This document shows positions 1-5,860 of a stretch of DNA of 7,895 nt, one piece after another. The notes under the pieces are model-generated. The model did not search any database. It was not told the DNA's origin and saw only the letters and a list, made by a program, of their open reading frames with translations. The stretch lies in the NCBI GenBank assembly GCA_020859645.1, contig JAJBVU010000031.1, positions 1 to 7,895 on the forward strand. The letters are read 5' to 3'. The DNA is from Eubacterium sp. (GTDB lineage: Bacteria; Bacillota; Clostridia; Lachnospirales; CAG-274). The position numbers and the translations under genes are program-made. Position 1 is the stretch's first letter. Each line of letters begins with the position of its first letter.

Positions 1-2
1 CA

Positions 3-623
3 AAAGATTATATTCAAAGAACTGATATGCTGGAGGATACAAACACAAATATTTTGAGAATTTCCGAAGATTTTCCACCGGAGCTGCTTGCATTTTTTGA
101 TTCAAGCGTTGAATATTTAAAAATAAACGGTGAAAGAAAAAAGACTGAAATTCATCTGAAATTTAAAAACAAAGAGGAAATAATTTTGAACCGTTTTAAG
201 GAACTGAATAAATATCTTTCATCGGGAACAATAAAAGGCATAAATACCTTTGTTTATGCTATGGAAATGTTTAAGTCGGGAGGATATATTTTAATCGATG
301 AGATTGAAAATCACTTTAATCAGGAGATTGTGTCTGTTCTCATTAGATTTTTTCAGGATAAAACAATTAACCCAAACGGGGCTGTTTTAATTTTTTCGAC
401 CCATTATTCAGAATTGTTAGATGAATTTGAAAGGAATGACAATATTTATATAGTTCGAAATAATAACGGTATTTCTGCTCAAAAGCTGTCGGAAATTTTG
501 AAACGCAACGACATAAAAAAGAGTGAAGCTTTCCAAAGCGGATATTTAGGCGGTACAACAATTAATTATAACCCCTATATTTCTTTAAAGAAAATGCTTG
601 TGCGCCAAGCAAAGGGGGAATAA
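3..623 (+). CDS. AAA/ABC-type ATPase, C-terminal part (5' end outside window)
   Basis: This reading frame is open to the left edge, so the ATG at 27 is probably internal and the gene begins outside the window; 206 residues are visible. Numbered from the ATG at 27, it shows a degenerate ABC signature (LSSGTIKG, about 64-71), a Walker B block (YILIDEIENHF, about 87-97, with the Asp-Glu pair) and a switch-histidine block (IFSTHYSELLDEF, about 122-134). The Walker A lies in the missing N-terminal part. This is the layout of AAA_15/AAA_21 ATPases related to OLD and SMC proteins. Such ATPases bind and hydrolyse ATP and usually drive a partner nuclease in phage defence; that role is inferred here. 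The next gene starts two bases after the stop, which implies co-translation. The region is visibly more AT-rich than the topA-comM cluster, which fits horizontal acquisition. The family call is firm and the function is not. Confidence 0.85.
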   Translation, partial: KDYIQRTDMLEDTNTNILRISEDFPPELLAFFDSSVEYLKINGERKKTEIHLKFKNKEEIILNRFKELNKYLSSGTIKGINTFVYAMEMFKSGGYILIDEIENHFNQEIVSVLIRFFQDKTINPNGAVLIFSTHYSELLDEFERNDNIYIVRNNNGISAQKLSEILKRNDIKKSEAFQSGYLGGTTINYNPYISLKKMLVRQAKGE

Positions 624-625
624 TT

Positions 626-1123
626 GTGAAGATAAAGCTGTCAAATATAATAGCCTGTATATGTGAAGGAGCAGCGGAACAAACTATTATAGAAATGCTG
701 CTTGATAATGATTTGCTTATATTCAAAAGGGAAAATCTTATAGATGAAAAAATTATTAGGATCAGAAAGGCTGAAAATTTTGAAAAAATATACTTAAGAA
801 AGGGCTTTGATGAAAAGATAACCATACTTCGTGTTATAGACTCTCGAAGAGAAAGATTTAAACTAAGTAAAGCCTATGAATATAAGGTTGATGTTATTAC
901 TGTTATAACCGCCCCTGAAATAGAAATGCTTGTTATTTTAAGTGAAGGGAAATATGATGCGTTTAAGAAAGGGAATACCAAACCCAGTATTTTTTGTAAA
1001 GAAGCTTTGGGTTTTTCAGATGTAAAATCTCCGATTTTTTTAAAAAAATATTTCAGAGATGTAAAGTCTCTTATAAAAGCAATTGAAGAATATCACAGAA
1101 TGGCTAAAATTCACAAAGAATAA
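626..1123 (+). CDS. Small TOPRIM/RloB-like protein, probable effector partner of the upstream ATPase
   Basis: A 165-residue soluble protein with a GTG start at 626, preceded by a purine-rich ribosome binding site (AAAGGGGG, 611-618) inside the end of the ATPase gene. I do not recognise a named family. The N-terminus carries ICEGAAE (residues 12-18), resembling the Glu-Gly motif that opens TOPRIM and RloB proteins. A hydrophobic strand ending in an acidic cluster follows (ILRVIDSRRE, 67-76, with D72 and E76). TAPEIEML (95-102) then sits where RloB-type proteins have their conserved P-x-x-E-x-W/L-L segment. A metal-dependent nuclease fold is therefore plausible but inferred. There is no signal peptide or membrane segment. 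At 165 residues it is shorter than typical OLD, AriB (PARIS) or AbiLii partners. Tight coupling to the ATPase argues for a two-gene toxin or nuclease module. It could instead be a non-catalytic regulator. Confidence 0.7.
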   Translation: MKIKLSNIIACICEGAAEQTIIEMLLDNDLLIFKRENLIDEKIIRIRKAENFEKIYLRKGFDEKITILRVIDSRRERFKLSKAYEYKVDVITVITAPEIEMLVILSEGKYDAFKKGNTKPSIFCKEALGFSDVKSPIFLKKYFRDVKSLIKAIEEYHRMAKIHKE

Positions 1124-1165
1124 TACACTTTGTATTACCTTCTTAAAAATAACTGAATACAGAAC

Positions 1166-1219
1166 AAAAGGGCAGCGAAAAGTCACAACTGTAAATTGTG
1201 TTTTTATCGCTGTCCTTTT
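1166..1219 (+). terminator. Long hairpin terminator between convergent genes
   Basis: The arms AAAAGGGCAGCGA (1166-1178) and TCGCTGTCCTTTT (1207-1219) pair over 13 positions with one G-U wobble in the + strand RNA. An inner stem, CACAA/TTGTG (1184-1188 and 1196-1200), lies inside. The + transcript ends in a short U run. On the - strand the wobble becomes an A-C mismatch, so the hairpin suits the ATPase operon better, although it may also stop transcription from the convergent PspC gene. Both genes end within about 50 bases of it. Confidence 0.7.
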
Positions 1220-1270
1220 ATAGTTTGTGTTATACGTAAAGCGGAAAGAAAGATGGCTTATCTGTTTATA

Positions 1271-1474
1271 TTATACATCTATTATTCCGTCATCGGGCGG
1301 TATTATGAATATAAGAATTATATATAATATAACTATAACTGTTCCGAAGCAGAACAAGGCGGCAATAACCGTCAGAACCCTTACGAGAGTAGGGTCAATT
1401 CCGAAATATTCTCCGAAGCCGCCGCAGACCCCTGCAAGAACCCGGTTGTTGATTGAACGCTTTAGTTTTTTCAT
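1271..1474 (-). CDS. PspC-domain small membrane protein
   Basis: A 67-residue protein with the PspC-domain pattern: a basic N-terminus (KKLKRS), the core RVLAGVCGGFGEYFGIDPTLVR (residues 11-32, interrupted nowhere), then one long hydrophobic segment (about 31-59) ending in PPDD. PspC-domain proteins are small inner-membrane proteins; in enterobacteria PspC takes part in the phage-shock envelope stress response, whereas stand-alone Firmicute copies mostly have no assigned role. The ATG at 1474 is preceded by a clear AAAGGAGA ribosome binding site (1481-1488) at good spacing. The gene stands alone, converges on the ATPase operon, and has a repeat-like region upstream. Length and order match the single-domain form of the family. 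Family is near certain; function is unknown here. Confidence 0.92.
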   Translation of the reverse strand: MKKLKRSINNRVLAGVCGGFGEYFGIDPTLVRVLTVIAALFCFGTVIVILYIILIFIIPPDDGIIDV

Positions 1475-1522
1475 AGGCTTTCTCCTTTTAGTACAAATAC
1501 CTGAATAAATGATTTTCTTTAA

Positions 1523-1709
1523 GCGTCGCAGACTTAAATCCGCAAGGTGGGCTTTGCCCGCCTGAGGACAGAAACTTTTCTGTGAAGTTGATACTTTCAG
1601 AAGTATTCTCTGACGAGAAAACTCGCACTTTGTGCGACGCCGATGTCTTTCGGGTTCACAGTATCAACTTTGCGGAAAACTTGATGGTTTCTACCTTAGA
1701 CACTGCGAA
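1523..1709. repeat. Hairpin-rich intergenic element, probably a dispersed repeat
   Basis: The gap between the PspC and radC genes has no gene but is dense in inverted repeats: GCGTCGCA/TGCGACGC (1523-1530 and 1633-1640); GGTGGGC-TTT-GCCCGCC (1546-1562, one wobble); ATACTT/AAGTAT (1591-1606); CGAG/CTCG (1614-1625); CGCAC/GTGCG (1624-1636); and an exact 11-bp pair AAGTTGATACT/AGTATCAACTT (1585-1595 and 1660-1670). The 11-bp pair crosses the first pair, so both cannot form as one simple nested fold. Imperfect ends (TCGCAG at 1526-1531, CTGCGA at 1703-1708) hint at terminal inverted repeats, but the boundaries are uncertain. It reads like a REP- or MITE-type dispersed element; a structured RNA is the alternative. 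Confidence 0.5.
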
Positions 1710-1731
1710 AAAATGGTAACATTTTTTCGCA
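1704..1731. other. 12-bp perfect hairpin downstream of radC
   Basis: TGCGAAAAAATG and CATTTTTTCGCA form a perfect 12-bp stem around a four-base loop. It begins nine bases past the radC stop on the - strand, so it may act as the radC operon's 3' end or transcript stabiliser. No U run follows the stem on either strand (the T tract is inside the stem), so it is not a textbook intrinsic terminator. It may instead be the edge of the repeat-like element next to it. Confidence 0.45.
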
Positions 1732-1739
1732 AATAAGAA

Positions 1740-2468
1740 TTAATTTTTATATTTAAGACCGCAAAGTCTGTGAGAAGCGAAGCTGTAGCAATCGTTTCCG
1801 CAGACAATAATATGGTCTAAAACCTTTATGCCCAAGGGCTCAAGATAATTTTTTATGGCGGTGGTTGTGGCAATATCCGGGTTTGAGGGCTTTAAATTTC
1901 CGTTTGGGTGGTTATGGGCGAGAATTATATAAGCCGCCTGTGACTCCAAAACCTTTTCAACTACATCCTTCATAGAAATTTCAACGCTGTCGGTTTTGCC
2001 TTTTCCTATAACAATATCTTTAAGAAGAACATTTTTGTTTTGTCTTATACCCAAACAGATTACATGAAAAACCTCTGTATTATCATGTGTTCTTGAAAAC
2101 AGTGTTCTTGCATATTTTTGAACATCGTCGGGAGTATTCAAAAATTTGGGAACCTCGCTTGTCTTTTTTATGTAATATTCCGCAAGGTCGGACATAAGGG
2201 AAAGCTGAACAGCCACTTTTTCGGAAACGCCGCATTTTCTCATAAGCTCCGACGGTGAAGCCTTAAAAACTTCAACAAGGGAGCCGTCAAAGGCGTTTAA
2301 GATTTTGTGGGCAATTCCGTTTGTGTCCATTCTTGCGTGATATGAATAAAAAAGCAGAAGCTCTAAAATTTGGTGATCCTCAAAGCTGTCTATTCCGCCT
2401 TCGGCAATATATCTTTTTCGCAGTCTGCTCCTGTGTCCTTCGTGGACATTGTCATTATTGTTTGGCAT
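1740..2468 (-). CDS. radC: RadC family protein (UPF0758, JAB/MPN domain)
   Basis: A 242-residue full-length RadC-family protein. The N-terminal part (about 10-100) carries the helical segment starting GHRSRLRKRY and the LELLLFY block typical of the family, with a helix-hairpin-helix-like stretch (CGVSEKVAVQLS, about 79-90). The C-terminal MPN/JAB domain (about 110-235) has the metal-binding JAMM signature AHNHPNGNLKPSNPD, with H185, H187 and D198, followed by GIKVLDHIIVCG. The family's molecular role is unsettled; the early link to DNA repair has been questioned, and a metalloprotease-like fold is what the sequence shows. The ATG at 2468 is preceded by AGAGGAAA about eight bases away. There is no obvious promoter of its own, so it is probably read through from topA. 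Between the two genes lies an inserted repeat element, which may affect that read-through. Confidence 0.95.
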   Translation of the reverse strand: MPNNNDNVHEGHRSRLRKRYIAEGGIDSFEDHQILELLLFYSYHARMDTNGIAHKILNAFDGSLVEVFKASPSELMRKCGVSEKVAVQLSLMSDLAEYYIKKTSEVPKFLNTPDDVQKYARTLFSRTHDNTEVFHVICLGIRQNKNVLLKDIVIGKGKTDSVEISMKDVVEKVLESQAAYIILAHNHPNGNLKPSNPDIATTTAIKNYLEPLGIKVLDHIIVCGNDCYSFASHRLCGLKYKN

Positions 2469-2519
2469 TTAGCTTTCCTCTGAAACTTCAACATCCTCAA
2501 CTTCCTTAACATCCTTTTT
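2469..2519 (-). pseudogene. Stranded coding-like tail, probable former C-terminus of TopA
   Basis: On the - strand this short stretch reads KKDVKEVEDVEVSEES then TAA, ending directly before the radC ATG. The acidic, repetitive D-V/E-V composition looks like a protein tail and not random spacer. It lies in the same frame as topA but is cut off from it by the inserted element and its stop codons. If the element and one TATA copy are removed, topA would run TAT-AAA-AAA and read this tail one base out of phase; losing one A from the six-A run would restore it exactly. I infer a decayed topA 3' end. It also contains the radC ribosome binding site, which may be why it persists. Confidence 0.45.
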
Positions 2520-2523
2520 TATA

Positions 2524-2683
2524 GGAAACGCTGATTAATTAACTCATCGCAGCTTCACCGCAGATTTTTCCGATTGCTTCGTCATGCATTCTTGACATAG
2601 GCTCCGACTATGCCTGCGAATGCTTTCCTCGCCCTCGAAAAAATAAACGGCAAATCTGCTTCGGTGAACTAATCATCGTTCCC
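2524..2683. mobile_element. 160-bp MITE-like element with TATA target duplication
   Basis: The left end GGAAACGCTGATTA matches the reverse complement of the right end, GGGAACGATGATTA, at all but two positions. Further in, TTCACC and GCAGATTT recur in inverted orientation (2554-2567 and 2652-2668), with a 3-base indel between them and a 15-base length difference outside them. The centre holds nested stems GCATTC/GAATGC (2586-2591 and 2618-2623) and CATAG/CTATG (2596-2600 and 2608-2612). TATA flanks both sides (2520-2523 and 2684-2687), consistent with a TA-type target duplication such as IS630/mariner-related MITEs make. It encodes no transposase. Its right end overlaps topA and contributes the last codons and stop of that gene. 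Confidence 0.72.
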
Positions 2684-4754
2684 TATACCCGCATCCGCTG
2701 CCGGAGCAGACGATTTTTTTGTTTTTGCCGCCTTTTTCCACAAGGGGACTGCCGCATTCAGGGCAAAGCTCCCCTGTGGGCTTATTCCACGAAATAAAAT
2801 CGCAGTCGGGGTTATTTTCGCAGCCGTAAAAAATTCTGCCCTTTTTGCTCTTTTTAATGAGAACCCTTCCTCCGCATTTTGGACATTTAACCTTTGCGTC
2901 CTCATAATAGGGCTTTGTGTTTCGGCACTCGGGAAAACCGGGACAAGCTAAAAACTTGCCGTATCTGCCGAATTTTATAACCATATTTCGTCCGCAGACC
3001 TCGCAGATTTCGTCGGTTTCTTCCTCTTTAACGGTTACGTCGGACTGATTTATCATAGCCTCGTCCAAAAGCTCCTTAAAATGAGGATAAAAGTCTCTCA
3101 AAATCTGCTTCCATTCGTGCTTGCCCTCTTCAACCTCGTCAAGCTGCCTTTCCATTTCCGCAGTAAAATCCACATTTACTATATCGCCGAAATTGTTTTT
3201 CAAAATTTCGTTTACTACAATTCCAAGCTCCGTAGGGTAGAAAAGCTTGTTTTCCTTCGTGACATAATTTCTTGCGGTGATTATGCCTATTGTGGGAGCA
3301 TAGGTAGAGGGTCTGCCTACGCCGTTTTCTTCAAGAGTTTTAATAAGCAGGGCCTCGGTATATCTTGCCGGAGGCTGTGTAAAATGCTGTTCGGGCAAAA
3401 GCTTAACGGGCTTTAAAACACTGCCCTCGCTGCACTCGGGAATTTCCTCCTCAACAACCTTTTCACCTGCTTTTTCGGCGTTTTTCTTATATACCAAAAG
3501 ATAGCCGTCAAATTTTATTCTGCTGCCGCTGGCTGAAAAATTATAATCGCCGTTGGCAATTTTTATGCTTAATGTGTCATAAACGGCGTTGGGCATCTGG
3601 CTCGCCACAAATCTGCCCCAAATAAGCTTGTAAAGCTTAAACTGGTCATTTGTCAGGCTGTCCTTTACAAGTGAAGGCTTTCTCAAAACCGATGAGGGAC
3701 GGATAGCCTCGTGAGCGTCCTGAGCCCCGGCTCTGACCTTATATTCACGTCTTTCCCCTACATATTGCTCGCCGTATTCATCTCTTATAAAGTCACGGGT
3801 CTGAACATAGGCTTCGTCCGCAACTCTTACGGAGTCGGTTCTGATATATGTTACAAGACCTACTGTGCCTTCGCCCTTTATATTAATGCCCTCGTAGAGC
3901 TGCTGGGCAACGCTCATTGTTTTTTGAGAGGAAAAGTTAAGCTGCTTAGAGGACTCCTGCTGCATTGTACTTGTAGTAAATGGAGGAACAGGGTTTCTGA
4001 CACGGCTGCCCTTTTTTACCTCTTTAACAACATAGTCATTTTTATTAAGGTCGGCTGAAATGGCGTCTGCTTCTTCCTTATTTTTTATTTCAATGCTTTT
4101 GCCGTTCTTTCCGCTGAGCTTTGCCTTAAGCTTCTTTCCCTCGGGGGTTTTAAGGTCAGCCTGTATGCTCCAATATTCATTGGGTATAAACTCGTCGATT
4201 TCGGTCTGTCTGTCGCATATAAGCTTTAAAGCCACAGACTGAACTCTTCCGGCGCTTAAGCCCTTTTTAACCTTTGCCCAAAGAAGGGGGCTTATTTTAT
4301 AGCCCACAATTCTGTCTAAAATTCGTCTTGCCTGTTGGGCGTTTACAAGATCCATATCTATTCGGCGTGCTTCCTTAACGGATTTTTTAACCGCCGTTTT
4401 TGTTATTTCGTTAAAGGTAACTCGGTGAACTCTTTTATCGTCCTCGTCAAGCTTCAAAGCGTAGAGAAGGTGCCAGCTTATTGCCTCTCCCTCACGGTCG
4501 GGGTCGGTTGCCAGATAGATCTGCTTTGCACTCTTAACCTCTCGTCTCAGCTTTGCCAAAACCTCACCCTTGCCTCTTATGGTTATATATTTGGGTTCAA
4601 AATCATTTTCCACGTCAATACCCAGTTCGCTTTTGGGCAGATCTCTGACGTGACCCATGGTCGCCTCGATTTTATAGGTTTTTCCCAAAAATTTCTTAAG
4701 GGTTTTAGCCTTTGCAGGCGACTCCACAATTACAAGATTATTTTCCGAAGCCAA
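2673..4754 (-). CDS. topA: DNA topoisomerase I (type IA)
   Basis: A 693-residue type IA topoisomerase that relaxes negative supercoils by passing single strands through a transient break. The TOPRIM domain comes first, with E11 (VIVESPAKA) and DPDREGE (84-90) binding magnesium. The catalytic tyrosine is Y303 in TYIRTDS. Three four-cysteine zinc ribbons end the protein (C584/587/604/610, C624/627/645/651, C664/667/683/688). The start is TTG at 4754, chosen because AAGGAGGA lies nine bases upstream, the family N-terminus begins here, and no better start is present. Its ribosome binding site touches the dprA stop, implying translational coupling. The last residues RER and the TGA come from an inserted repeat element just after the final zinc ribbon, so all catalytic and zinc-binding parts remain and only a C-terminal tail appears lost. 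Confidence 0.98.
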   Translation of the reverse strand: MASENNLVIVESPAKAKTLKKFLGKTYKIEATMGHVRDLPKSELGIDVENDFEPKYITIRGKGEVLAKLRREVKSAKQIYLATDPDREGEAISWHLLYALKLDEDDKRVHRVTFNEITKTAVKKSVKEARRIDMDLVNAQQARRILDRIVGYKISPLLWAKVKKGLSAGRVQSVALKLICDRQTEIDEFIPNEYWSIQADLKTPEGKKLKAKLSGKNGKSIEIKNKEEADAISADLNKNDYVVKEVKKGSRVRNPVPPFTTSTMQQESSKQLNFSSQKTMSVAQQLYEGINIKGEGTVGLVTYIRTDSVRVADEAYVQTRDFIRDEYGEQYVGERREYKVRAGAQDAHEAIRPSSVLRKPSLVKDSLTNDQFKLYKLIWGRFVASQMPNAVYDTLSIKIANGDYNFSASGSRIKFDGYLLVYKKNAEKAGEKVVEEEIPECSEGSVLKPVKLLPEQHFTQPPARYTEALLIKTLEENGVGRPSTYAPTIGIITARNYVTKENKLFYPTELGIVVNEILKNNFGDIVNVDFTAEMERQLDEVEEGKHEWKQILRDFYPHFKELLDEAMINQSDVTVKEEETDEICEVCGRNMVIKFGRYGKFLACPGFPECRNTKPYYEDAKVKCPKCGGRVLIKKSKKGRIFYGCENNPDCDFISWNKPTGELCPECGSPLVEKGGKNKKIVCSGSGCGYRER

Positions 4755-4762
4755 TGTAATTG

Positions 4763-4770
4763 TCCTCCTT
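4763..4770 (-). promoter_or_regulatory. Strong ribosome binding site deciding the TTG start of topA
   Basis: On the - strand AAGGAGGA follows immediately after the dprA stop codon and lies nine bases before TTG. It is the best anti-16S match in the window and supports TTG, not a later ATG, as the topA start. The abutting stop suggests ribosomes finishing dprA feed topA. Confidence 0.8.
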
Positions 4771-5856
4771 TTATATCAACTGATATTTCGCCCCGGGGAG
4801 CTTAGCTATTAAGCCGTTCATTTCAAGGCTTAAAAGAATAAGCTGCACCTCCGAAATATCAAGTCCTGTTTTCAAAATAATTTCTTCAAGAGAATCGTCT
4901 CCCGAATTTATACAATCATAAACCAATTTTTCCGAATTTTCAAGACATATTTTTTCTTTGGTCAAATTTTTTTCTTCCTCCGGGTTAATGCCTACGGCAA
5001 AAAATGCGTCGGAAGCCTCTGTCATAAGTGATGCGCCGCTTTTAATAAGAGCGTTCGTGCCTTTGCTTGCGGCTGAATTAACACTGCCGGGAACGGCAAA
5101 AACCTCTCTGCCGAAGTCAACTGCCAAATTCGCCGTAATCAGGGAGCCGCCTCTTTCCATAGCTTCCACCACTACAACCGCCATTGAAAGCCCGGCTATA
5201 ATTCTGTTTCTTTCGGGAAAATATCTTCCGTTGGCTTTTTCGTCAAGGGGATATTCGCTTAAAACACAGCCGTTTTCCTCAATGCGTTTCATCAAAAATT
5301 CATTTGTTTTGGGATAGCATACATTTACTCCGCAGCCCAAAACAGCTATGGTTTTTCCGCCTGCTTTAAGCGCCCCTCTGTGGCTTGCGCTGTCTATGCC
5401 GTCTGCCATTCCGCTGACAACAACTACGCCCTTTTCTGCAAAATCGCCGGCAATTTTTTCAGCCGCCGCCATTCCGTAGGGAGTAGCCTTTCTCGTGCCT
5501 ACCATACTGACGGTCTTTTCCTTTAAGACATTTTTGCCGCCCTTTAAATATAAGCCGAAGGGCGCATCATAAACCTCTCTCAATATTTCGGGATAAATTC
5601 CGTCTCCCTTTATTATATATTCAACTCCGCTGTTATAAACCCTGTCTGCATATTTTTTAAGCTTTTCCGGGTCTCTGTTTTCACAAAGCTCATCTATGTT
5701 TTTATCGCTTAAGCCCTTAATCTGCTCAAAGGTCTTTCGGGGCGTTTTGAAAAGCTCTTCAGCTGAGCCGAATTTGTGCAGCAGAATGTCTCTCTTGTGG
5801 TGCGGTATGTTTCTTAACATAGAAAGCCACATTAAATATTCCTTTTCCCCAAGCAT
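4771..5856 (-). CDS. dprA: DNA processing protein DprA (Smf)
   Basis: A 361-residue DprA, the cytoplasmic protein that binds incoming single-stranded DNA during natural transformation and loads RecA on it. After an N-terminal helical (SAM/HhH-like) part (about 1-75), the Rossmann-type core shows VGTRKATPYG (119-128), SGMADGIDSASHRGAL (148-163), FPERNRIIAGLS (213-224), GGSLITANLA (236-245) and PGSVNSAASKGTNALI (256-271). A C-terminal winged-helix domain (about 305-361) completes the full-length form. The ATG at 5856 lies four bases after the comM stop, with AAGGAA inside the end of comM as a modest ribosome binding site. A second in-frame ATG eight codons on also has a purine-rich stretch upstream, so the exact start is less sure than the gene. 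Co-transcription with comM and topA is expected. Confidence 0.97.
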   Translation of the reverse strand: MLGEKEYLMWLSMLRNIPHHKRDILLHKFGSAEELFKTPRKTFEQIKGLSDKNIDELCENRDPEKLKKYADRVYNSGVEYIIKGDGIYPEILREVYDAPFGLYLKGGKNVLKEKTVSMVGTRKATPYGMAAAEKIAGDFAEKGVVVVSGMADGIDSASHRGALKAGGKTIAVLGCGVNVCYPKTNEFLMKRIEENGCVLSEYPLDEKANGRYFPERNRIIAGLSMAVVVVEAMERGGSLITANLAVDFGREVFAVPGSVNSAASKGTNALIKSGASLMTEASDAFFAVGINPEEEKNLTKEKICLENSEKLVYDCINSGDDSLEEIILKTGLDISEVQLILLSLEMNGLIAKLPGAKYQLI

Positions 5857-5860
5857 AAAA

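Noticed and set aside
1704..1731. Perfect hairpin as a classical radC terminator
   Set aside because: The T run is inside the stem and no U tract follows on either strand, so I list it only as a hairpin.
2539..2589. A 16-codon - strand reading frame inside the inserted element (MHDEAIGKICGEAAMS)
   Set aside because: It looks protein-like, but it lies wholly within the palindromic element, has a poorly spaced upstream GGAG and no domain support, so it is more likely a by-product of the repeat sequence.
3081..4805. Several + strand open frames of 60-156 codons opposite topA
   Set aside because: They are antisense to a clearly intact topA, have no ribosome binding sites or recognisable domains, and arise from its codon usage.
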